Positions 1-8,070 of a DNA stretch of 33,559 nt are shown here, piece by piece. Each line of letters begins with the position of its first letter. Positions within the stretch are counted from its first letter, which is position 1. The stretch lies in the NCBI RefSeq assembly GCF_000518165.1, contig NZ_JADB01000016.1, positions 1 to 33,559 on the forward strand, written 5' to 3'. This DNA comes from Bartonella elizabethae F9251 = ATCC 49927. GTDB taxonomy: Bacteria; Pseudomonadota; Alphaproteobacteria; Rhizobiales; Rhizobiaceae. The notes beneath the pieces are model-generated. The model saw only the letters and a program-made list of their open reading frames with translations, ran no database searches and was not told the DNA's origin. The position numbers and the translations under genes were made by a program.

Positions 1-2714
1 CTTTGTTCAACCTCCTGAGGATATAGAGAAAGATTTCCATAGTTTCCCAAAGCCCCAAAGAGTGTACGCGTATATAAACCCTCCATCTCGTTTAACAAAA
101 CACCGGCTTGCAACGCATTATAATCAAGCTCAGCGCCATAGCCATATTCGAAAGCGGATAAATTGGAAGCATAATGATGGCTTGCCCCATAAGCATGCAG
201 AAAAAAGGCCGTGTCTTTATTATCTCTTCCAAAAGAATAAAAAGCTCCCCGCATTGTCTCTAACATCTTATTTTGCGTGGTCATCTCCATCAATCCCGCA
301 TGGAATAAAGCATTTGGCAAAAGCAGATACGTTGGCAATTGAGGAACAACAGCTCTAATTCCTTGTTCAGGCTGCCCATCAAACGGGACAGAAAGATGAG
401 ACGAAGGATCAACAGGAGCAGAAGGTTGAGAAGGCTTTGGTTCAACCGGTAGAGAAGGAGATGAAGGAACGACCGGAACAGATGGCTTAGATGGCATAAC
501 CTTATCAGTAGAAGTCTCAACGGGAACAGTAGGCATAGGTACAGTAGAAGGAACCTCTGGAACCGTTGGTACAGAAGGAATCTCAGGCGAAACAGGGTTA
601 GAAGGAGTAAGTGTAGAATCCGTAGGAGAAAATGTTTCAGACGGTTCAGATCCTTCAGGCAAAGAAGGTGTAGATGGTACAAGGGGAGGCTTAACAGTAG
701 GCGGTTGTTCAGGCGAAATAGGCTCTGTTGGTCGTTCAGAAGGGATCTTATCTTCTTCAGATTGAGGAGGAATAACCGCAGGCGTCGGTTTAGAAGCAGA
801 TTCAGAAGAATCTAACTCAGAACCAATATAAACACTTTCGAGACGAAAGTCCCAAAAATCTCTTGTTCCTGCAACCAATCTATTTTTGGGATCTGCATTT
901 CCAGCAGAAGAACTTGGACCATAGCCACGAAGTTTATATTGATAAGGAAAACCATTTACTGTCGTATAACTATTGAGTAACTTAAAAGAATTTTCCTCTG
1001 CCCTCCCTGCAACTTGAATAAGTGAAATACTTTGATCGCCCTTCCTTCCTATTTCTTTATCTGAAGTTTTTTGAAATTTTTCCATTCCAATGAGGGTTGT
1101 TCCCCCAATATCCCCATAGATCAAAATACGATCTGTTTGTTGAGGATCAAAGGAACCATCATTATGCATAAATGTGCTCATCTTAATCTGAACATTTCCC
1201 TCCGCACTGTATACTTTATTGGACACGTCATCCACACCAGCTGTTTTATTGCTATTGTCTAATGCATGAATATCGTCTCCATTGTTTATTTTGTTTCCAA
1301 TATACAATGTTTGATAATCTTGAGAGACATATTTCTCAAAAACAACGGTACTATCCAAAAGGCTCAAATTAGAAAGTGATGAAACCGTAAAGTCCGCTTC
1401 TTGTGAACCTTGATATTTACTCTTAGTAAGATACCATGTTGAACCATTTCTTAACTGCAAATCAATACGAGACCTACCCTCAATGCGTGCTCCCCCTGTA
1501 AGAGTCGAAGAATAAGCTTGAACACGAAGAGAAGAATTATTTTCAGCTTTTAACAATAAATCACCAGAGACTTTTGTATTTTCCGATAATTCAAGGGTAG
1601 CTTCAGCCCCATAACCAGCATCTCCGGTACCATAAATGGCAATCCCTTCTGGAACTAAAAAATTTGTCTTTGATAACTGAACAGTTGTCTTTTCCAGAGC
1701 AACGCCTTGCGCTCCCAGATTTCTCATATTGCCCCATATATCATTGGCATCTAATCCATAAAAATAAAGACCATAGGCCTCCTTCCCCTGAACAGAAATA
1801 TTGGATTTTTCAATCTTAATATTCGTCTTCTTAAACGCATCATCTAAATTAAATCCTTGCCTCAACACCCTAGCTTCATTATTCACATTCCCTGAAGAAC
1901 TTTTAACCAAAAAACCATGCATATCACTCAGTTCAATAGAACTATTATTCAATTGAACAAAGCCACCTTGAGAGATATCAAAAGCTTCTGGTAATTTATT
2001 GACACTTTTCTCACCAACGATAACAGTTTTTTGTTTTCCTTTTCCCTTAATGACAGAACTATCGAAACTATACTCTCCCCCCAAAATTGATGAAAACGGG
2101 CCTTTCCCATTGAAAATAACGGTACTCCCTGACAGCCTAATCTTTGAACCCAAACTGCTAATCAGAGCAGTCTCTCCTACACCATTCAATTCTTTTGGTG
2201 TCATTTCTTTTGCTGTTGTTTCAATCTTGACACGCACTAAAGCAATATCCGTTCCTTGACCCACGGCAGAAATAGCGTGAGAAACTCCCGTAATAGTGCC
2301 ATCTGTCATGCGAATAACCGCACTTTCAGCATGAAGAGCAGGTATATTCTTAAAATTTGCATTTTTTAAATTAAGATGAGCTCCCTCTTTTGCTAATGCA
2401 CCATAGCCGTATAATTCATCTGCGCTATCACCCGTAACAGTTATCTGTGAGGCATCAACAACTGTACCTGCTTTTTCTACATATAGAGCTGAAATAGGAG
2501 TAGAATCAGAAATAGATTGTTGAGAATATTCTAAATGATACGTTTTATTTTTAATTGTATGTTTTTTACCATCATTGCATTTGTAAAATTGAGCGTTTGG
2601 ATCGCAGAAATTTCCTAAATTATGAGAATTTGCATTAACACTCACGATTGGCAAAAAAGAAACAATAGCTGTTGTGATAAATAAAAATCTATAATCTCTT
2701 AATACATTCATCAT
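1..2714 (-). CDS. Autotransporter (type V secretion), C-terminal part cut by window edge
   Basis: Open frame of 904 codons running off the left edge, so the stop lies outside. Two ATGs in tandem (2712-2714, 2709-2711) begin a Sec signal peptide with a hydrophobic core and probable cleavage after VNA near residue 28. The mature protein starts with a two-cysteine motif (C37, C46, then DGKKH), followed by a Gly/Ser/Asn-rich beta-helix-like passenger to about residue 620, closing with FWDFRLES. A Pro/Ser/Val-rich linker spans about 630-770. The VVPQLPTYLLLPNALFHAGL-type block and the first third of the beta-barrel (ALEYGYG-like FEYGYGAELDYNALQAG) follow before the edge. The barrel inserts in the outer membrane and exports the passenger. 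The passenger ligand is unknown. Family assignment is secure from the paralogues beside it; function is not. Confidence 0.9.
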   Translation of the reverse strand, partial: MMNVLRDYRFLFITTAIVSFLPIVSVNANSHNLGNFCDPNAQFYKCNDGKKHTIKNKTYHLEYSQQSISDSTPISALYVEKAGTVVDASQITVTGDSADELYGYGALAKEGAHLNLKNANFKNIPALHAESAVIRMTDGTITGVSHAISAVGQGTDIALVRVKIETTAKEMTPKELNGVGETALISSLGSKIRLSGSTVIFNGKGPFSSILGGEYSFDSSVIKGKGKQKTVIVGEKSVNKLPEAFDISQGGFVQLNNSSIELSDMHGFLVKSSSGNVNNEARVLRQGFNLDDAFKKTNIKIEKSNISVQGKEAYGLYFYGLDANDIWGNMRNLGAQGVALEKTTVQLSKTNFLVPEGIAIYGTGDAGYGAEATLELSENTKVSGDLLLKAENNSSLRVQAYSSTLTGGARIEGRSRIDLQLRNGSTWYLTKSKYQGSQEADFTVSSLSNLSLLDSTVVFEKYVSQDYQTLYIGNKINNGDDIHALDNSNKTAGVDDVSNKVYSAEGNVQIKMSTFMHNDGSFDPQQTDRILIYGDIGGTTLIGMEKFQKTSDKEIGRKGDQSISLIQVAGRAEENSFKLLNSYTTVNGFPYQYKLRGYGPSSSAGNADPKNRLVAGTRDFWDFRLESVYIGSELDSSESASKPTPAVIPPQSEEDKIPSERPTEPISPEQPPTVKPPLVPSTPSLPEGSEPSETFSPTDSTLTPSNPVSPEIPSVPTVPEVPSTVPMPTVPVETSTDKVMPSKPSVPVVPSSPSLPVEPKPSQPSAPVDPSSHLSVPFDGQPEQGIRAVVPQLPTYLLLPNALFHAGLMEMTTQNKMLETMRGAFYSFGRDNKDTAFFLHAYGASHHYASNLSAFEYGYGAELDYNALQAGVLLNEMEGLYTRTLFGALGNYGNLSLYPQEVEQ

Positions 2715-2862
2715 AATTCTATTCCCAATTTTTTCTGCTTCCCCCTTGACTTAAAAATAAAAAATACGCGCAATAACCCTCACTTAAACAAATGAATAGT
2801 GAGAAGTATAAAACTTAGATATTCACTTTATACTGCACACAACATTCTGTAGCTTATGTAAA
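2715..2862 (-). promoter_or_regulatory. Leader and putative promoter of the first autotransporter
   Basis: On the minus strand a TTTACA box (2857-2862) matches the -35-like box upstream of the other autotransporters, followed by a shared ACAGAATG stretch, but the expected -10 position reads TGTGCA and is weak; a TATAAA lies farther downstream. An AT tract and the purine-rich AAGGGGGAAG leader element follow about 23 bases before the ATG. A closer GGGAATAG may serve as ribosome binding site. Promoter assignment is an inference from comparison between paralogues. Confidence 0.4.
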
Positions 2863-2869
2863 ATTCAGA

Positions 2870-3467
2870 TTATATTTGCATAGGTCCCTCAAAACGATAG
2901 CGTAACCCGCCTTAAAAAATCCTCTCGATACGATACAAAGTTTGAAAACAACTGCGCATTCAACCCCACTCCAGTTTCGAGAGAAGAACCCAAAGCGCCC
3001 AATTGGCATTGATCTCCAAACTGCACACACATTGTTTTCATCTAAAACTAATGGCAATATGAAACTTTCCATTGAATATCATTGACCGTGTTCTTAACAC
3101 TTCCAGTAACAGAAAGCTTATTTAAAACACTCTTCATTTTTTCTTGTGCAAATACCCCTGATGAAATTTTATGAATGTTTTTTAACGGCAAAACCCCATC
3201 AATCTGCAAACTTCCTCTTTCCTCACCTTAATGCTTACCTGACCAAACCTTCTTGCCTTCGAAACACCAGAGAAACTGCTATTAGCAGTATCTGAACAAG
3301 TATCACGTGCGCACCCCACACTCCTCAAAAACATCACATGAATAGGACTTTAAAAGAAAACGACACAAAAGCTCCTCTTGCGCATTCCCATCTATATTAT
3401 GCATAAAGAATAAAATAGACATCGTAAGAGCACATAAAGATAGATGACGTTTTAATACTTCCATCAT
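2870..3467 (-). pseudogene. Decayed, internally deleted autotransporter relic
   Basis: Tandem ATGs at 3462-3467 start a signal-peptide-like sequence (MMEVLKRHLSLCALTMSI and on) closely resembling the N-terminus of the next gene, but this frame stops after 54 codons at 3303-3305. Farther along, in another frame, 2930-3020 encodes QLGALGSSLETGVGLNAQL, the barrel motif QLGAFGSSLEAGLGxNAxL of the intact paralogues. Near 2889-2912 a third frame reads GGLRYRF, the usual barrel C-terminus, without its stop. The roughly 600 bases therefore keep both ends of an autotransporter gene with almost all passenger and most of the barrel deleted and with frameshifts. It is not expected to make a functional protein. 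It could serve as a recombination donor, which is inference. Confidence 0.75.
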
Positions 3468-3622
3468 TATTGGCTCTAAACTTCCCTTACTTCATCTTCA
3501 TTAAAAATCGCCCCCCACCTCATCGATAGATTGTTCCTATTATGTGCTATCCAAATAATTTGTTTTGGATTATATGTAAAGCTAAAAACAGAAAAAAAAC
3601 ACAATAAAATCACTTTTTGTAC

Positions 3623-3651
3623 TTATAATTTTCACAAAGGGTGAATTATAA
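3623..3651 (-). terminator. Hairpin downstream of the 1161-residue autotransporter
   Basis: TTATAATT and GGTGAA-type arms form an imperfect AT-rich inverted repeat (TTATAATTTTCAC against GGTGAATTATAA) just past the stop at 3666. There is no long T run directly after it in the minus-strand direction, so it is a weak terminator candidate compared with those after the other genes. Confidence 0.3.
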
Positions 3652-3665
3652 AGGAAAAAATGCAA

Positions 3666-6600
3666 CTAAAAATGATAGCTTAATCCACCAGAAAAATGCG
3701 TTCCAGAAAAGCCAGCTTTGGTAAATTTATGCTTATAAATCAGATCACTATGAAAAGTAATTTTTGGGGATAACTGCGAATAAACACCCAATCCAGCTTC
3801 TAAAGAAGAACCAAAAGAACCAAGCTGAAAAGCATCTTTAAAATACACAAATTGTTTATCATCAAAATTACGAACGAAATGAAGCGTACCATAGAATGAA
3901 AGAACCTGTGCATTTTTCGTTAATGTCAGTGTTTTAGTTAAATTCCCCCCAATACGCATCCCCCAATGATCTGGTCTTCGCATATCAATATTAAGATTAT
4001 CAATATCACGCGTGTTATGAAACTGAAGATTTTGATAAACAAATTGAACCTGTGGTTCAAAAATAAAACATCGACAACCTATCCTAAATGTTTTACCAGC
4101 CGTTAAGGAAAAACTTAAGGGCTTTCCTCTCAATGCAGCCGTTTTACCTCTCTCACGTGTAAGAATATTGCCATTAAACAAACCATAAGAGAACAGACCA
4201 TCCATATAAAAACCCGTATCATGCTGCATACTCCCATATGCTGTGATTGTCCATTTATCAAATATACTTTCTTGACGTTGTTTCATCTCTCGAGGCAGCA
4301 AAGAAAGTTTGCCATAATTTCCCATAATCCCAAAGGATGTTGTACTGTATGCACTTTCGATTTTTTTGAGTAAAATACCTGCCTCTAGTGCATTATAATC
4401 AAGGTCGCCTCCATATCCATATTCCAGTGCAGACAAATTGGAAGTATAACGATGATGTCCCCCGTACCCCCGCAAAAATAAAGCTGGATTTTCATTAGTT
4501 TTCAACAAACGGCGAGAAAAAGTTCGCAGTGTTTGCAACTGCTTATTTTGATAACTAATATCCACCAATCCAGCATGAAATAAGGTATTTGGCACAAGAA
4601 TATAAGTCAAAACCTGTGGAACAATGGTTCTCACATTTGGTTCAAAATGAGAAGACGGCTTTAAAATAGGGGGTGTAGCAGAAGGACCAGACGCTGAGGG
4701 CACAATAACAGAAGGAGGGCGTGAAACAGAAGGCGGAACAGAAGGATCAGGCGCAGACGACACAACAACAGAAGAAGTGGAAGGAACAGATGGCGATACA
4801 GATGAACTAGACGCAGAGGGAGAAACAACAGAAGGAGTACGAGCGATAGACGGCGATACAGGGGAACTAGACGCAGGGCGAGAAACAACAGAAGGAGTAC
4901 GAGCGATAGACGGCGATACAGGGGAACTAGACGCAGGAGGAGAAACAACAGAAGGAGTACGAGCTACAGACGGCAATACAGGGGAACCAGACGCAGAAGA
5001 GACAACAGAAGGAGTACGAGTAACAGAAGGCGATACAGGGGAACCAGACGTGGGAGCAGAAACGACAGAAGGAGTGGAAGGAACAGACGGCGGGATAGGG
5101 TAACCAGATGTTGGCACAACTGGATGAGATTTAGGAGTACTGGGTCTAACAGGTGTAAGAGAGGGAGGAGGAGAAACAGGCGGAGGATTTGGAACATCCA
5201 GCATAAAAACATCAAAAGCATCAGATACAGTCTTAAGATGGGGATCCCTATCAGGAGAATCTACAGGAGAAGAAAGACTTGGCTCTTGAGGTTTCTGCTG
5301 AGAATTAGGATCGATAACCTCCTCTTCACCTCCAGTCATATGAGGATGAGTTTTAGGAAAAGCAGGAACCTCATCAGAAACAGGAGGAACAACAGCATCA
5401 AGAACAGGAAAAATTTCAGTGGGATCAAGAGAGGAAGAATCAACCATTTTACTTTCAAGGCGAAAATCCCAAAATGTTCCAGTGTTTTTAAGCACTCTTT
5501 GATTGGAATCTGCTTCTCCTAAAGTAGAGCTTGGACCATAACTCTTAAGATGATACTGATAGGGGGAGTCTTCGAGTGTAACATACCCCCCCTTTAGCTG
5601 AAAAGAATCTTCAGCGGCTTGTCCATAAACCTGAATAATGGAAATCCCCTGATCATTACCACCTTCTCCCGTCAATGCTCCAGGACTTCTAGGAACCTTA
5701 TAAACACCAACGGTTGTTTTTCCTTCAAGATTACCATTGATTAAAAGCCGATCCGTTTTCTGCTCTTCAAGCCTTCCCCCTTTATCCAAATATGCATTAA
5801 GATAAAGATATGCATCACCGTAGGCTTTATAAACCGTCCCTGATCCTTTTCCGATGAGCAGTGCCTGATAACCATCCGTTGTTTTGGATTTTTGTTCTTC
5901 AAAAATAAGAGAACTATCCGTCAATTCAACCGATGAAATAGAAGAATAATCGTGTAATCTAGAACCAGAAACATCAGAGCTTTGTAATTGTCCAACTTTT
6001 GGTCGCGATAAAATCCACTTTGAACCATTTTTTAACACTATCTCGGCTGTAGAACTTTCATCAACATATGCGCCTCCCTGTAAGGTAGAAGCATCAGCTT
6101 CAATTTTGATATTGGAATTTTCAACAGCTTTTAGAAGTAAATCGCCAGAAACTTTTGAATTTTGTAACAGTTTAACAGAGCTTTCGAATTCGCGGCTATA
6201 AATAGCCGTGCTTTCTGGAGCTATAAAAGTTGTCTGGGTCAACTGGACCGACCCTTTGCCAGGTATGATTGTTTTTTTATCATTCAAAACAGCTTGCCAA
6301 AAAAAGTGCATACCATGAAATGCATTCCCTCTCACAAAAATATTGGAATGTTTAATATCAGCAACAGCATTATTATTTCCTTTCAATACAAGACCATGAA
6401 CGTTATGAACATTAACGTTTCCCTTCTGAAAATGAATCATGCCTTTCCCTTGAAGCATACTGAAAGCAGAACCTTCACGAAGATTATCTGTACTTGTCGC
6501 CTGTTTCCCCTTTCCGATAATAGAAACACCCTCTAAATTAATTTCGCCCTCTCCTCCTGTTTGGACTCCAATACCCTCAGTAAAGTCGATTTTCCCTCCT

Positions 6601-7151
6601 TTCATATAGATTTTTGCCCCATTATGACTCAAAAGACCTATCGCATCAGCCTGTGTTATAATCTCTGTTTTGGTCAAAGAAACCAACGACTTCTCACTCG
6701 AAACACTGATCCCCATTCTGGTTGCTTTAATCACCCCATTTTGCATCTCAAAAGCGCCATCCTCGTCAATATCAGCCCCTATCGACACATCATTTAACAT
6801 GGAGTCAAACAGAGCAACACCTCCCCCCTTTGAAGCTTTTACAGCGGTTGTCCACCCCCCTTTTCCGGAAGGACCATTGGCATTCGAAACACCGTTAATG
6901 ATTATAGTTTTTCCCTCAATGAGCGTATTTTCCCCAGATGCCTCCAAAGCTGCATCCAAACTTTCACCTGTGAGTTGATAAGTTTTCCCAGAAATTTCAT
7001 GCGTTTTCCCATCATTACAGTGATAAAATGAAGCACTTTCGTTACATGAATATTGCTTCTTCTGAGAAGAAATGTCACCGGCATCAGCATTGTATACAAA
7101 GAAAAAAATAACTGTTGTAAAACGACATAAAGAGAGATGATTTTTGAGCAT
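3666..7151 (-). CDS. Autotransporter with 20-residue Pro/Ser tandem-repeat linker (1161 aa)
   Basis: Complete classical autotransporter. Signal peptide 1-24 (core TTVIFFFVY, cleavage ADA/GD); two-cysteine motif C36/C45 with NDGKTH; beta-helix-like passenger to about residue 563, ending DFRLES; long acidic then Pro/Ser-rich linker (about 570-840). The linker contains tandem units of the form SPVSPSIARTPSVVS plus a variable stretch (residues about 684-790). The block VVPQVLTYILVPNTLFHAGL follows, then a beta-barrel (about 885-1161) with ALEYGYGGDLDYNALEAGILL and the C-terminal Phe expected for BAM-dependent insertion (SYHF instead of the RYRF or RYQF of its neighbours). Its barrel is the most divergent of the complete ones here. 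The start is the only ATG fitting the signal peptide. The purine-rich leader ends 17 bases upstream and no strong Shine-Dalgarno is seen closer. Passenger ligand unknown. Confidence 0.93.
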   Translation of the reverse strand: MLKNHLSLCRFTTVIFFFVYNADAGDISSQKKQYSCNESASFYHCNDGKTHEISGKTYQLTGESLDAALEASGENTLIEGKTIIINGVSNANGPSGKGGWTTAVKASKGGGVALFDSMLNDVSIGADIDEDGAFEMQNGVIKATRMGISVSSEKSLVSLTKTEIITQADAIGLLSHNGAKIYMKGGKIDFTEGIGVQTGGEGEINLEGVSIIGKGKQATSTDNLREGSAFSMLQGKGMIHFQKGNVNVHNVHGLVLKGNNNAVADIKHSNIFVRGNAFHGMHFFWQAVLNDKKTIIPGKGSVQLTQTTFIAPESTAIYSREFESSVKLLQNSKVSGDLLLKAVENSNIKIEADASTLQGGAYVDESSTAEIVLKNGSKWILSRPKVGQLQSSDVSGSRLHDYSSISSVELTDSSLIFEEQKSKTTDGYQALLIGKGSGTVYKAYGDAYLYLNAYLDKGGRLEEQKTDRLLINGNLEGKTTVGVYKVPRSPGALTGEGGNDQGISIIQVYGQAAEDSFQLKGGYVTLEDSPYQYHLKSYGPSSTLGEADSNQRVLKNTGTFWDFRLESKMVDSSSLDPTEIFPVLDAVVPPVSDEVPAFPKTHPHMTGGEEEVIDPNSQQKPQEPSLSSPVDSPDRDPHLKTVSDAFDVFMLDVPNPPPVSPPPSLTPVRPSTPKSHPVVPTSGYPIPPSVPSTPSVVSAPTSGSPVSPSVTRTPSVVSSASGSPVLPSVARTPSVVSPPASSSPVSPSIARTPSVVSRPASSSPVSPSIARTPSVVSPSASSSSVSPSVPSTSSVVVSSAPDPSVPPSVSRPPSVIVPSASGPSATPPILKPSSHFEPNVRTIVPQVLTYILVPNTLFHAGLVDISYQNKQLQTLRTFSRRLLKTNENPALFLRGYGGHHRYTSNLSALEYGYGGDLDYNALEAGILLKKIESAYSTTSFGIMGNYGKLSLLPREMKQRQESIFDKWTITAYGSMQHDTGFYMDGLFSYGLFNGNILTRERGKTAALRGKPLSFSLTAGKTFRIGCRCFIFEPQVQFVYQNLQFHNTRDIDNLNIDMRRPDHWGMRIGGNLTKTLTLTKNAQVLSFYGTLHFVRNFDDKQFVYFKDAFQLGSFGSSLEAGLGVYSQLSPKITFHSDLIYKHKFTKAGFSGTHFSGGLSYHF
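4782..5099 (-). repeat. In-frame 60/57-bp tandem repeats in autotransporter linker
   Basis: About five units. Three successive units begin at 60-base intervals (compare 4801, 4861 and 4921), with the middle ones nearly identical; the next unit is 57 bases. Each encodes 19-20 residues rich in Ser, Pro, Val and Thr. All period lengths are multiples of three, so unit gain or loss keeps the frame. Open frames on the opposite strand here are by-products of the repeat. Confidence 0.9.
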
Positions 7152-8010
7152 AATTTTCTACAAACTTTCTTCCCCTTCTCTAAAAATAAAAAAAACACGC
7201 GTTCTATTGAATAACTTTGGCTACGCGTGATAGTTTAAAATACGTTTTGTGTTTTATATAGCTACTCCACACTTTGTGTAAAGCCATAATCTACAAATAT
7301 CACAATTTAAAATTGTATTATTTACAAAATAATTCGTAAAAATAGAGAAAATCATAGCCCCCAAAGCAGTGATCTCAAGAGAATTTGTAAACTGACACAA
7401 AAGAAGATAATGTATCACCTCACAACTTTATGTTTCTCGCGTTCTCTAGGAAAGTCAAAACCATCACGAAGAACCAAACGCCCCAAACAGAATATAAATA
7501 TGTTGCCAATTCACATGCTTATTTGAAAGACACATCTCTCAACGCATCGAAGCTCATTTCGCGATAGCGCGCCCCTTGGAAAGATAGAATGGTCAATTCA
7601 TTGAGCATCCCATCTATACACTGATGAATAAGTAAGCCGATATATCCCCCACGTTACCACCCTTAAAATATTGTAACAGCCCTTAGACCCTTGAGGCGAT
7701 TCATGAAAAGACTTTTAGCTCCTTTCTTATCCTCATTTTTACTCACACGACCTCCCCCTTGTAACGTGTAAACAAATGATTTTGATTGAGTGAACATAGC
7801 CCAGATCTAAAATGAGAAAGCCCAACGATATTCATATTTTTTATTCAATATAAAAAACAATGCATTATTATAAAAAATATCTTTCATAGAGGAAAAAACA
7901 GTAAAAACGGTGCCCCAGAAAGCCTTATCTCGTTTCTAAAAAGAAACAAATTTTCTCATGCAAAAACATTCTTTAAAAAAGCTTATCTTCAAAGTTGCAA
8001 ACAAAATAAT
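7152..8010. other. Intergenic region, AT-rich, no gene seen
   Basis: About 860 bases between the 1161- and 948-residue autotransporters. It contains the promoter and leader of the former at its low-coordinate end and the terminator of the latter just beyond its high-coordinate end. No credible coding region was recognised on either strand. A short stretch near 7908-7935 faintly recalls the barrel C-terminal coding sequence but is too short to call a relic. Confidence 0.6.
7255..7282 (-). promoter_or_regulatory. Putative sigma70-type promoter of the 1161-aa autotransporter
   Basis: Minus strand: TTTACA (7277-7282), 16-base spacer, TATATA (7255-7260), about 105 bases before the start codon. 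The TTTACA box recurs upstream of three other autotransporters in the window, which supports the call. No transcription start is known. Confidence 0.5.
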
Positions 8011-8045
8011 AAAAAAACCACAAGTGATGCTTGTGGCTTTTTTTA
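8011..8045 (-). terminator. Intrinsic terminator after the 948-aa autotransporter
   Basis: CCACAAG (8018-8024) pairs with CTTGTGG (8030-8036) around a 5-base loop, flanked by A and T runs on both sides, so it can act in either direction. It lies about 25 bases beyond the stop and almost duplicates the terminator at 11551-11586. Confidence 0.85.
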
Positions 8046-8070
8046 AAAATTAACTCCAAAGGCAATCATC

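Noticed and set aside
4782..5099. CRISPR array
   Set aside because: The units are contiguous coding repeats with no unique spacers, and no cas-like genes are present in the window.
4777..5103. Plus-strand open frame of 108 codons
   Set aside because: It is the antisense of the 60-bp repeat region of the autotransporter; repeats with a multiple-of-three period keep several frames open at once.
7905..7940. Possible relic of a barrel C-terminus
   Set aside because: Only six or so codons resemble the KAGFSGT motif in one frame, with nothing recognisable on either side.
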